Source: Tenrec ecaudatus (Eukaryota > Chordata > Mammalia > Afrosoricida > Tenrecidae). Taken from it: a stretch of 64,000 nucleotides of DNA. The notes under the pieces are model-generated. The model saw only the letters and a list, made by a program, of their open reading frames with translations, did no database searches and had not been told where the DNA came from. Location: positions 143,260,721 through 143,324,720 of the forward strand of contig NC_134530.1 in the NCBI RefSeq assembly GCF_050624435.1, read 5' to 3'. Position numbers and translations under genes: made by a program. Below, in pieces: positions 11,640 to 22,586 of this stretch (positions are counted from its first letter, which is position 1; every line of letters begins with the position of its first letter).

Positions 11640-12475
11640 AGATAACACTTTACTAGTTTCCATGTTCCGCATTCCAATTATCAGTAATTATCGATGCATT
11701 TTAACTGCATGTTTGATCAATTTCAGACTGAAGAAGTTGGTAAAAATCTTCAATTTCTTCATATTTGGTATTTGTAGTTGGTGTGTAAATTTAAGTAATC
11801 GTACTGATTGAATATTTTGCTATAAGTCTGAATATATCCTATGTCTATCATCATTGTACTTCACATTAAATCTTGAAATGTTCTTCTGACAAAGAATGTG
11901 ATGCCGTTCCTCTTCTAATTTTCAGTCCTGCATAGTAGGCCATTTAACTTTTCCATTCAAAATGGGCGATTCTAGTCAATTGTAACTCATTAATGCCTGA
12001 AATACCTATCTGCAAGCATTCCATTTTTGACAACTTCCAATTTTCCTAGATTCATATTTCCTACATTCCATGTTCCAATTCCTCATGGCTGTTTGCGGGT
12101 TTTTCCTCCTTCTCATGCTGACGCATCAGCAAATGAAGACCCTGAAGGATTTGTTCCACCCGTGCCATTAAGGCTGACCCTCCTTGGAGGAGGCACCGCT
12201 CCCCTCATCGTAGGTTGAGTGCCTTCCAACCTGAGAGGCTCACCTTTGGCGCCATATTGGACAATGTTCTGCTGCTGCTACGCACAAGGCTTTCACTGGC
12301 CACATTTTTAGTAGGAGATTGCCAGGTCCTTCTTCCTAGTCTCAGTCTGGAATTTCTGCTGAAATTTTTGCACCACAGCTGACCCAGCTGATATTTGGAA
12401 TACTAGTAACATAGCTTCCAGCGTCACAGGCGCATTTAAGCCACCTCAGTGTAAGAGCCTATCAATGGTATGCAG
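11640..12475 (-). mobile_element. BovB/RTE LINE, reverse orientation, 5' part
   Basis: Continues the element at 8690-9745: 'gcattccaattatcagtaatt' (split) is the next consensus block after the one at 9745. The 5' end lies near 12475 ('aagccacctcagtg'). The 1.9-kb gap between the pieces holds the ERVL-like copy, the solo LTR and the AfroSINE. Confidence 0.75.
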
Positions 12476-13745
12476 ATCTTGATATTGGGGAGTGGGGGGA
12501 TTGAAAAATATTTAAAGTGAGAAATGAGTTTAACAGCTAATAATCTTTCAATTACTTTGTTAGAATAGCTCTTCCAAGAACCTACCCTTTAATCTTGATT
12601 CTTGGCCAGAATCTTGGTCCTAAGACCACATTATTTAAATACTTAAATCTTCAACCAGACCTAGAAAAAGTTAACAAGGGACAACCTAACAAACATTCAA
12701 GCACCTATTATGTACACAGTGCTTAAAAAAAAAAAAAGGTGGGGAGACCTGTAATTCTGATGCCAGATTAGTCTTAACATTCAGTAAGCAGCACAAAATA
12801 AAGCGTGTCAACTGTTTTTATTTAAGCTTCACAATCTCCTTTAAAATTTCTATGGGCGGGGGCCGAAAAAAAATTTCTATAGATGATTCCCATTTGAGAA
12901 ATTAAGGGCAACAATTTGCTCACTGATGGTATTACAGCAAAGCCAGGATTCAATTTTTTTCCATTTAACTTCACTGTGCATCAATTGGAAGATTCAGTGG
13001 GAAGAAAATGGGCCTTATTCTGACAAGGTAGAATGGATAAAATGCCTTGTTAATGTTTATGTTCCCCATACATTATAGCACAGTGCCATTTGCATCTAAG
13101 TTTGCAATAGTATTGCCTGAAAAATACAGAGCCATTTTGTTTCCTGAAGAAAAGAAGGGGGGGGATGGGAGGAGAGAAGGAACCAGGCACTGAAATACAA
13201 GACATCTAGTACATCTTATCACTTGTACACTGATAAATGTGTTGACTATTGTGTATTTGCTTCCTAATGTAACATCAGGTTTTACACTACAGTCTTAATA
13301 GCTGTTCCCGTAAAGTATCACCTTCCCTTCTAGACTCAGCCACAGTGGTCAGATTAGATCTTCTTGATTTTCGCTCTAGTTGCTGCAATAGAGAATTGTT
13401 CAGAAAGGACAAGGCTTTCTTAGATGAAGGACTGTCCTTAGATCCTGAGGCACAGCTTCAGCCAGTCACCAAATATTTGTTGAGTGCCTACTCTCAGTCA
13501 GGAACTAGGTTAGGCGTTATTTGAAAATGCAAGTTCTAACTTGAAAGAATGATTCACTTCACGGTGCCTGATGACTTAAATGCCTGTAAGCTAAGGTGGA
13601 TCTTTTACTATGATCTTCAAATTTCACCTTTAAACAAGAGGTATAGGTGTTGTTGGTTTTCCCCAAAGAGCAGAGAGGAATCTGTCCATAGTCGCAAACT
13701 AGGACGTCTTACCTTGAGGAGTTCAGGGAAGAAGAACTTATTTTT
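12476..13745. other. Intergenic, WDR47-TAF13 spacer
   Basis: No gene seen. There is an A-run at 12725-12737, a MIR/L2-type end at about 13460-13520 ('aatatttgttgagtgcctac') and otherwise unique AT-rich sequence. Confidence 0.4.
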
Positions 13746-13761
13746 AAAAGCTCCACTCTCA

Positions 13762-14284
13762 CTCGCCGAGCCACCTTTCCCTCTTAGTCCTCCTTCCCAG
13801 CACGGCACGGTCAGTTAACATCACGGAGCTGAACCTGCCGCAGCTAGACATGCTCAAAAACCTGTCGGACCAGGAATGGAGGTCTTGTCCACGTCCACCG
13901 CCCAGTTCAAGGTGGGATGTGGAAGCCAAGGTCTGTCTGAACATGCTAAACGGCACCAAGGAGGGGAAAGAATTGCTCGTCCCCTTGACGAGTTCTATGT
14001 GTGTCTGGGAAGCTCCATGCCGTGGACCATGTGCTCATCGATGTGCGGACAGGCAACTATGCAGAGAAGACAGCCGAGGATGCCAAGGACGCCTTCAAGA
14101 GGAAGATCGACTTCCTCACCAAGCAGATGGAGGAACTCCAGCCAGCCCTGCGAGAGAAGCACGCCGAGAAACAGGCTGCCATGGAGATGACGAGCCAGGA
14201 GATCCCGCAGCTCCCGCTCTGGGAGCCACTCAGGCCACTGCCAAGGCTTCAGCCACAGAAATGAGCAGGGCCCAGAAGTGAGTG

Positions 14285-14333
<49 letters not shown>

Positions 14334-14459
14334 AAGGTAGTGAAAGGGGTGTCTTCTGTATCTTGTATTTTGATGCTAATAAGTGTGGAAGGGTGTGGAG
14401 GCTGTCTTGTGGATTTTGTGTTTTAATGCTAATAAATATGCTGCTAGGCAGAGCAAAAA
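13762..14459 (+). pseudogene. PFDN5P: PFDN5 processed pseudogene (prefoldin subunit 5)
   Basis: Intronless copy of the prefoldin subunit 5 mRNA, the cytosolic chaperone that feeds actin and tubulin to CCT. Recognisable pieces in order are [15 protein letters not shown] near 13818, LSTSTAQFK near 13883, [12 protein letters not shown] near 13965, [47 protein letters not shown] (about 14025-14160), and a 3' UTR with AATAAA near 14431 and an A-tail at 14454-14463. The frame changes at least twice, and the usual start codon is not visible. A perfect 16-bp duplication (AAAAGCTCCACTCTCA) flanks it at 13746-13761 and 14460-14475, and the left site is TT|AAAA, so L1 machinery made it. A (TG)n run sits in its 3' UTR. 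Not expected to make protein. Confidence 0.93.
14289..14330 (+). repeat. (TG)n microsatellite
   Basis: About 20 TG units directly after the stop region of the PFDN5 retrocopy, so it grew after or came with the inserted 3' UTR. Confidence 0.95.
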
Positions 14460-14631
14460 AAAAGCTCCACTCTCATTATTAAAATACACACCCTTAAATA
14501 CACATACATAATACATATGCATGCCCCCAAAATAGTGTTGCATTTTACCAGTAGAGAGTACCATAGTTCTGGGAGGGCAAAGTACTAGCACGACTGCATG
14601 GCTTTCAGATAGGTACAAGGATTAGTCCACT

Positions 14632-14778
14632 ACCCTTGGGACAATTCTCACTCATAACAATCCTATAGGACAGAGTAGAACTATCCTGAAGAATTTCCAA
14701 GACTGCGATCTACATAGAAGCATCTTTCTCCTGTGGATCCACACTGCCAACCTTCTGGTTAGCAGCTGAGCAGTTTTA
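14632..14778 (-). mobile_element. AfroSINE (reverse)
   Basis: Blocks 'aatcctataggacagagtag', 'tttccaagactg' and 'aaccttctggttagcagc' in antisense order. Confidence 0.7.
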
Positions 14779-14884
14779 AATAGGCTGAAATAACTTGGGT
14801 CTAACCAGATTCTTTTTAAACCACTTAACAAAAGCTTAAATTATAGATAAGTATCCATGGTTACTAAGCCTTGGTATGCAGAGG

Positions 14885-14983
14885 CTAAATCCACTCAGCT
14901 ACTCACTGAAAGGCCAGTGATTCAAGTGGAGGAGGTGGCAATATGCTTCTGTTAAGTTTTACAGCCTTGGAAACCTATAGGCA

Positions 14984-15017
<34 letters not shown>

Positions 15018-15090
15018 ATTAAGTCAATGGCACTTAAAGCAACCCTATAGGACAAGGTAGAACTGCCCCTGTGGGTTTCAGAGACTCTCA
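14885..15090. mobile_element. Two opposed AfroSINE pieces around a (TC)n run
   Basis: A degenerate plus-strand piece (14885-14983) meets a (TC)n microsatellite (about 14985-15014). It is followed by a minus-strand tail piece (15015-15090, 'caaccctataggacaaggt') that is cut by a SPIN-like fragment. Confidence 0.55.
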
Positions 15091-15093
15091 CTC

Positions 15094-15170
15094 AGCGGTT
15101 CTCAACCTGTGGGTTGCAACTCCTTTTGGGGTCAAATGACCCTTTCACAGGGTTTCCAGTGGTCTTAGGA
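15094..15170 (+). mobile_element. SPIN-like hAT fragment
   Basis: Starts with the terminal repeat CAGCGGTTCTCAACCTGTGG and continues with 'gaccctttcacaggg', the end of a SPIN non-autonomous element. It is truncated at about 15170. A fuller copy lies at 31791. Confidence 0.6.
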
Positions 15171-15585
15171 ATCCAGACATGGCTCCTCTCTCCATCTCCA
15201 GGCAGGCCCACCCACATGCAGATACACCCACCTATGAGCACCCACATAATGACATCATCGTGCCAACCCCATCACATACACCCAAGTGAGGCAACTTGCT
15301 GAGTCTTTTTGGAAGGCAGCCAAGTGCTCTCCAGGCAACACGCTTCTCTGCTGTTCAGAGGCCAAGTGAGCCATGTCCTCCATTTTAAGATGTGCACACT
15401 TAGAATTAATGTTACGTTTTTACTCGAGAACACCAGCTGTAACAATAAAACCAAATATTCCAAGAGCAATCAGAGGACATATAGTAGACATGACACTCTG
15501 CTTGAGCATCAAATAAATTAGCTAAATATAAAAGGTACAATTTTTAAAAATTATTCACTTAAACCAAAGTAGGAAAGGGAACCAT
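15171..15585. other. Spacer, unassigned
   Basis: No gene or repeat recognised in about 400 bp. Confidence 0.35.
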
Positions 15586-15587
15586 GA

Positions 15588-16507
15588 GGAGGTACCCCTC
15601 CCCCAAAAAGGAATTTTTTTTCAAAGATGTGTATTTAATTTTTTTTACAAAACCACCTTATCACCTTCAAAGTACTCTCGATTACACAATACACCTGTCA
15701 AATCTGTGATTCCACACTTGGAAACATTTTTCAAACTCAATTGTTTAGATGGCTGACAGCACTTCCCTCATTTTTTTCTTCACCTCTTCTAAGTTGTTAA
15801 ATTTCTGTCCTTTCATGTCCCTCTGCATTCTCAGAAACAAAAAGAATTCACATGGTTCAATGTCAGGTGAGTCAGATGTGTGGGGCAAGAGAGGCATGCT
15901 GTTTTTTGCTAAAAACTGGTGTACTGAGATGCCTGCGTGAGCAGGTGTGTTGTCGTGGTGGCAAAACCAGTCCCGTCTGCCACAAATCAGGCCTTTTTTT
16001 GTCCCACACTGTGACACAATCTTTTCAGAACCTGCTAATAGAAAGCTTGATTAACAGTCTGACCTGGTGGGACAAACTCCAAATGCACGAAGAGTAGACA
16101 TTTTCATTCTTTCAGGAAGCTGACAGACGTCCAGAATGAAGTTTGTCATCTAGTCACATTTCACCTTTTTTGAAATGAGAAAACTACTCATACACTTGAG
16201 TTTTCCTGATATTACTGGTCCTTGTAAGCTGTGTTCAACATCGTAACAGTTCCTGTGGCGTTTCCCTGAGGAGGAAGCCAAATTTCACAGGCACATACTG
16301 TTCTCTTAAATTGCCCATCACAAAAAAACGAGGTTCAAGGGAACCTGCTTTTATGAAAAACTTCACTGACCAGACAGAACCTTCCCAGGTGACACCACTG
16401 GGTGCACAAACTCAAGAGCGAGTTGCTTGATGCTCACCTAGAGAGAAAAATGCATACTGCAAAAGCTTTGCTCTGCCCAGCCAATTCCAGTGTTTTGAGG
16501 TACCCCC
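15588..16507 (-). mobile_element. mariner DNA transposon, nearly full length, degraded
   Basis: Imperfect terminal inverted repeats: the left end reads GGTACCCCTCCCCC and the right end, reversed, GGGGGTACCTCAAAA, about 920 bp apart. The minus strand at 15745-16017 encodes the transposase C-terminal half with HHDNTPAHA and, after the expected 34-residue spacing, SPDIEPCEFFLF. The third catalytic aspartate of the D,D34D triad reads Glu. The N-terminal half is out of frame. An inactive copy. Confidence 0.8.
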
Positions 16508-16596
16508 ATTGTATTATAAAGTAAAAGAAATTCAGATATACCTAACTAGAGACAATGAATGACACTTCCTTAATCTTCTTCAAACAACTGTGGCAG

Positions 16597-16768
16597 GCCC
16601 GGTGGCACTGAGTAAGCACTGAACTACAAACCACAAGGTAAGTCGTTCAAACTTACCAGCTACTCTGTGGGAGAAAGATGGCACTCTCTGTTCCCTTAAA
16701 GATTTACAGGCATACAAACCCTATATAACGTCACTGAATTGGAATTGACTCCACGGAGGTGTTTTGAG
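16597..16768 (+). mobile_element. AfroSINE
   Basis: Head 'ggcccggtggcactgagtaagc', middle 'gggagaaagatggcactc' and tail 'gaattggaattgactcc' in sense order. Confidence 0.75.
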
Positions 16769-17167
16769 TGGTATGCAGACTCATGATTCCCAATGACGTC
16801 CACAGTCCAATCCTTGGAATCTTTAGCTATACGAGTATTGTTACCTTACGGGGAAAAAAAAGGATTTCGCTGGAGTGCTTATAAGTTCTTCCAAAAATTA
16901 TCATGGATTTTCCAAGTGGACCCCAATATAATTTCTTGGTTCTTTAAAAGCAAAGGACCTTTCCCAGTTGTGACCAGAAGGAATTGTAACTATGAAAGAA
17001 TGATCAGAGACTCAGCATTGCTTAGTGCTGGCTAATGAATTACTTGATATGGTACTTCTAGCCAGTCTTTGCGACTCTGGCACAGTGATTGGATGGAACT
17101 ATAGAAATAAGGTGTCCATGACCTACCAAGGGTATTGGGTAAGCCTGCCTACAATGCAAAGAAACTG

Positions 17168-17791
17168 TGTGATAGTTAGGTTAATTGTGCCAACCTGGCC
17201 AATAGGAACATGAGATTAGTCAGGTTGCAATTTGATTGGAAGGCAGAGATAAATGGCTCTGGAAGATCCATCCCTTTCTTTCGCTCTCTTGTGATTGGAG
17301 AGCGCTGGAGCGTCCATGCTGCTGCTGTAGCTAAGTTCTCCACCTCAACCTGGGAGCTACACCACCTGCGGGTTAGGCCAGACTGTGCATCGTGTTGTTG
17401 CTAGAGCCTGAAGCTCCTTCGAGACCCGCTTTGCCATACTGCTGGTGCGTACAATCACTTGAGCTTGAGGCTGGTGGATTCTGTTGCCTTGCGTTTGACA
17501 TCCCATCTGGGCCTGAGCTCCCGAGCTATTGTCTGTTGCTGACCCACCCTGCTGCTTGCCTTGCTCCAGGAAGGACTCTGCTGTCTGCTACCTTGACCTT
17601 GTCTCTGGCAACCCACGTGAGTTGAAGGACTTCCAGTTTATTAACTGTTTCACAGAAGTGAGTTAAACTGAACTCTGTACTGCTTTGTGGACTAATTATG
17701 TTATATTCCTTCTTGCTGTATAAATATATCCTCTTATTTATATATAAAGTCATGTGTCCTAGTCACTTTTCTCTAGAGCACCCTGCCTAAC
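17168..17791 (+). mobile_element. Unclassified repeat, family Y (copy 1)
   Basis: A 624-bp element that starts TGTGATAGTTAGG and ends CCCTGCCTAAC, flanked by a perfect 8-bp direct repeat AGAAACTG (17160-17167 and 17792-17799). Related ends occur at 17842 and 24696. It could be an old LTR or a hAT-type element; I cannot decide. No coding capacity is seen. Confidence 0.5.
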
Positions 17792-17841
17792 AGAAACTGC
17801 TTATGAGATCCTTGTAAAGGACTCGTCAATTTTGCCATCTG

Positions 17842-18295
17842 TGGTAGTTATATAATCATCTGTCAACTTGAGAGAATGAACAGTCAAGGGGTGGAGTCTC
17901 GCCTGTCAAGCAGGTCATAGCCAGTAAGGCCTCTGTGTGGGCATGGCCTTCTCCTGAGGATTCTGGGAACTCTTGTATTCCTTAGAGGCAGGAGACTCTC
18001 TCTCTCAGCTCATTCCCTGGAGGCATTGCAGCTGACAAGACTCATGGAACCATGCTAGTGTCCTGAGATGGCGGACCACGTGGAGTCCCCTGCCAATGAA
18101 GAGATGCTTCTACCTTCACTGGATCCACACGACTTTTCCCCCACTGGCCTGTGATCTTCCTGCATTCGGCATCATTGCATGTTGAATCTGAAAAGTAATT
18201 TATTGACTGGTACAGGACATAGAGGCTAATATCAGACTTACCAGTCTTATGGACTGGGCTACTTAATACACAATTGCTCTTATATATAAAGATTT
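17842..18295 (+). mobile_element. Family Y repeat (copy 2), continues at 19194-19263
   Basis: Starts 'tgtggtagttatataatc'. After a family T insertion it resumes as 'cttatacacatgagtgtc' and ends 'agactaacaca'. The ends are roughly inverted (TGTG.TAGT and ACTAACACA). Confidence 0.45.
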
Positions 18296-19193
18296 TTCTT
18301 GAAATCATTTTATTAGGGGCACATACAACTCATTACAATCTACACATACAGCAATTGTGTAAAACACTGTTTGTACATTCATTGTCCTCATCATTCTCAA
18401 AACATTTGCTCTCCACCTAAGCCCCTGGCATCAGCTCATTTTTTCCCTCCCTCCCCACTCCTCCTTCCCTCATGAACTCTTGATAATTTATAATTATTAT
18501 TTTGTCATATTTTTCCCTGTCCGACTTCTCCGTTTACCCACTTTTCTGTTGTCCGTCCCCCAGGGAGGAGGTCACATACAGATCCTTGTAATCAGTTCCC
18601 CCTTTCCACCCCACACTCCCAGTATTGCCACTCACACCACTGGTCCTGAAGGGATCATCCAACCTGGATTCCCTGTTTCCAGTTCCTATCTGTACCAGTG
18701 TACATCCTCTGGTCTAGTCAGATATGTAAGATAGAATTTGGATCGTGATAGTGGGTGGGAAGCATTTAGGAACTAGAGGAAAGTTGTGTTTCATCGTTGC
18801 GACACTGCACCCTGGATCATCTCCTCCCTGAGACCCTTTTGTAAAGGGATCTCCAGTGGCCTACAAATGGGCGTTTTGTCTCCATTCTGCACTCCCCTCA
18901 TTCACTATGATATTTTTTGTTCTTTGATGCCTGATACCTGATCCCTTTGACACCTCATGATCGCACAGGCTGTGTGCTTCTTCCATGTGGGCTTTGTTGC
19001 TTCTGAGCTAGATGACCGCTTGTTTACCTTCAAGTCTTTAAGACCCCAGGTGCTATATCTTTTGATAACCGGGCACCATTGGCTTTCTTCACATTTGCTT
19101 ATGAACCGATTTGTTTTCAGCAATCGTGTCAGGGAGGAGAGCACACAATGATACATTTTTTTCTTTGATGCCTAATAACTGATCCCTTTTGGC
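18296..19193 (-). mobile_element. Family T, L1-type 3' UTR (reverse), about 0.9 kb
   Basis: Antisense copy with its 3' end at the left ('ttttattaggggc', that is ..CCTAATAAAA). Internal blocks match the copies at 33400, 38279, 44087 and 56560, for example 'cttccatgtgggctttgttgc'. The right end shows the start of a second internal repeat unit ('ctttgatgcc' near 19162 echoes 18921). No ORF2 text. Confidence 0.7.
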
Positions 19194-19269
19194 AATATAC
19201 AGCTTTCTTATACACATGAGTGTCTATGAATTTGTTTCCCTAGTCAACCCAGACTAACACATCATCCTG

Positions 19270-20060
19270 CTAGGCTTTAAAAGAAGTCAGTCCCAGAGCA
19301 GAGAGAGAATCTCATTATGATCAAGACAAAAGAGCTAGATGCACTCTATGCTTTGCACGTAGGGTCTCTGGGCTGACAACCTACTAGACCAAGGAGTCAG
19401 AGCTGTACTGCCAGAGGCAAAGCTAGAGGAGAAGAGGTGGCAGGAAAATGGCAGAAGACTGACACATGCAGCAGGTAGCTGCAATGGGGTGCTGACCCAT
19501 GGAGCAAGAGCTGAACACCTTCAAGCACGTGACTTGCTTAAGTGGGTTATATCTTCTGGGCAGTGTTGACAGAGCTAAGCTTGCTGACCCACAGAGCAAG
19601 AGAGCTGAGCCCCTCCTGGCCTAGGCTTACAGGCAGAGTGGGGGGCCTCTGGGAACTTATTGGCAGAGCTAAGGAATTTGTAACACTTGCCTCAAGAGGC
19701 CACAAGCCAGGGCAAGGGGATAATGGGCATGAAAGAGAGAGGTTCTCCTGTGATAACAACTGAAACACTATCCTGACCAAAGAACTGTATCCTGTGTCAT
19801 ACCTCATCCTACATTGTAACCTGCTACTTCCCCATAAACCTCACACACGGTGTGTATGGTCTGTGAACTTTGTGTAGCCATTGCAATACATAGTTGATCC
19901 CAGCAGAGGAGAGTTCCCTGGGAGGGACAGCTGATGTCAGAATTGGTAAAAGGTCAGAAAGTGGAGATGCCTGACCTCTTCTTGCTTTGGGCTGTTGCTG
20001 TTGATAGTGATTTGCTTCCTTCCCTCTTCCTGAAGTTAGACCAGGTCTGACAATGCCAGA
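19270..20060 (+). mobile_element. ERVL-like LTR plus short internal part
   Basis: Sense copy of the family also at 28460 and 29995. It ends in LTR text 'gtagccattgcaatacat' and 'cagctgatgtcagaattgg', followed by internal-like sequence. An old, degraded fossil with no coding region. Confidence 0.4.
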
Positions 20061-20475
20061 TAAAGGATATCATGACCCAAGGAATGTGGGTAGCTGAGAA
20101 GACAGAGTAACAGATTCCCTTTTACAACCTTCAGGAACAGAGCTCAGCCAGTACCTTGACTTCTGCCTCCTGAGACCTCTGGCCTACAGAGCTGCATAAC
20201 TGTGTGCTGTTTTAAACCAGGAGACTTGTGGCAACTTGCTAGAACAGCAGTAGGAAACAAATACACAAGTTTTTTTTTTTTTTAAGTATTTTGAAGAAAA
20301 TCGGGAAGATTTACCTAGGAACTGGGTATGAGATGGAAGTCGGCATACTGGGGAACTGGTCCTTTTTGTGGCCTGGAACTGAGCCGCTTTTTTACATCCT
20401 CTTGTTTGTTAGACACACACACATACTGAAGTATTTACAAGTGAAATGACACAATATCTGGGATATGTTTTAAAA
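20061..20475. other. Spacer, unassigned
   Basis: Contains a T-run near 20270-20284. No gene or further repeat recognised. Confidence 0.35.
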
Positions 20476-20715
20476 TAATGTTCTTGTTAGGTGCCATTGA
20501 ACTGGTTCCGACTCATGGCAACCCCATGTACAACAGAACCGAGCCTGGGTCAGCCTCCCAGTTCTTCTGATGTCTGAGCGCACTGCTGCAGCTGCTGTGT
20601 CCATCCATCCGGTCCAGCGCGCCTTCTTTCGCACTGCCCATCTACTTTACCAAGCGTCATGTTCTTTACCAGGGACTGAGCTCTCCTGACAATGTGTCTG
20701 TCCAAAGGCTCACCA
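20476..20715 (-). mobile_element. BovB/RTE LINE 3' end fragment (reverse)
   Basis: Antisense 3' tail 'ttaggtgccattgaactgg' followed by the degraded C-terminal coding stretch up to 'tgtctgtccaaagg'. Confidence 0.7.
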
Positions 20716-21039
20716 CACTGCTGCTCTTAAGAACAGAACCACAACTAGGAGGAGAGGTAAACGTAGCATTTTGATAGTCTGCAAGTACTGAGAGCCAGTC
20801 AATGCTAAAGCCAGCTCCACCCCTCCTTTACCATGTTTTAGTCAAGTAAACATGAAATTCTTCTTTTTGATCTGTGAGTTTTGAGTTAGTCTATCACTTA
20901 CAACCTAAAAGAAGCCTAATAAGCTGTCCTTAGTATTTAATTCTCTGCTAAAAAAACCTCACATACCAGGGCCATTATCTAACAGTAACAGTCCTTAAGC
21001 ACATGGCACCCCCTACCTCTCAAAAGCCCACACCTAGGA

Positions 21040-21208
21040 CCATCCAGCCAATGCCAACTCACAGCAACCCTCCAGGACAGAGTAGAATTGCCCCTGTGAG
21101 GTTCCGAGCTTCACGGAAGCAAAGTGTCTCATGAGAGACTGGTGGATTTGAACCACTGACCTTTCTTTAGTATTCATGTGCTTAACCACTGTGCTACTAG
21201 GGCTCCCT
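21040..21208 (-). mobile_element. AfroSINE (reverse)
   Basis: Antisense blocks 'ccaactcacagcaaccctcc', 'tttgaaccactgacc' and head 'ccactgtgctactagggctc'. Confidence 0.8.
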
Positions 21209-21589
21209 GCTCTCCATCTAGGGTAATTGTTAAAAGGTTAATGGCTCCCAGTATAACTCCCCTACTGCCAGTTCCTTCCCTTCCGGGTGAAGCAGGCCTG
21301 GATTAGCAAAATCAAATAGTGGTATATTGACCAGCAATTATTTCATTCCTATTCTTGATTTGAGCTGGTTTTAGATGTGGACACTTTGCCATTGGTTTTT
21401 GCTTTAAAAAAAAGAAAAAAGAAACCAAACCCAGTCACGAATCTTCAACTCAGCTGTATTACAAGAATAAGCTAGAAAAAAGATTTTAAGCAAGACTCAG
21501 CAGCTAGTTATCACATCATCAGTAGTTTGCACGCTATCCCAGGATCAAAAAGGCTGACAGAAACCAGTCAAGTTCAAGCATTAATCCGT

Positions 21590-22586
21590 GAAACTTGTCA
21601 CACTTTATTCCTTATATCAAGAGGTTAAGAAAGTAAAAATTTCCCAAATACTGATTTATAGAGAACGTTTATAAGTGGTGCACAAATGTTCAGTTTTACT
21701 TAGCATTCAGTGATCATAAAACTTTAATGCTTATTGTAAGTGCAATAACAATTTGATACAATATAGCTAAACACATGCAAAACCCGTCTATCCTGAACTA
21801 CAAAGCCATTTCCACAGCCCTGTGAGTTTAGCTAAGTATACATTTCCACAATGAAAAAAGAACAAATGTGGTCATAAACCACTACCCCAATGCTTACCCT
21901 GACAGCAGCCTTTAGCAATGCCATTCCTAATACTGAAAGCATTTATTTTTTAAGACTTATCTGGAAGATCAAGGTCTCCAAAAACTTGACAAATAGCATG
22001 TATAAACCTCACAGGTTTTCAATAGAAAAAAATCTCCCAACTTTACTGAAACATTCATAGGAAAACTGGTCCTCAAAAGGTTAGCATTGCTATCTCAAGA
22101 CTATTAAAGGATCTGTTAAGTCAGATAAACATTCTTACAAGGCCTGTATTTTCCTACATCATCTTCTACTGAAGAGACATCTAAGTCCGTTCACTATCTT
22201 TAACAATTTCCTAGACTCTTGTTGTCTAGATACCTGAAATCCAGTTCACCTCTCAGTTTAGATTTCACACACAAACTAGTCACGGTAGAGACGGCAAGGG
22301 CTCAAAGACTCTGAGCACGTACATACTACTTTGTCATTTAATGGCCAAAAGACAGCATGCCATTTAAGTGGGGTCATTAAAACCCCATAGTTAATTCAAG
22401 CACATAATAAATAAAGGCAGGTAATTGCAGGCTCACATACCAATCTATAATCAAAGACATGAAAATAAACGCTGAAAATTTTGTGCTCTGCCACGGTTCA
22501 TTTGCATGGTTAAGTATCAGAATCTTACAGTAGAAATCGCAGTTACCAGAGAGAGACAAGGCAGCTTCAGAAAATACAAAACACTG
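21590..22586 (-). other. TAF13: TAF13 3' UTR (predicted)
   Basis: Follows the TAF13 stop codon on the minus strand. It is repeat-poor, AT-rich unique sequence of about 1 kb. A polyadenylation signal AATAAA lies on the minus strand at 21603-21608 (TTTATT on plus), with cleavage expected near 21590. A second weaker signal lies near 21940. The end point is a prediction. Confidence 0.55.
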
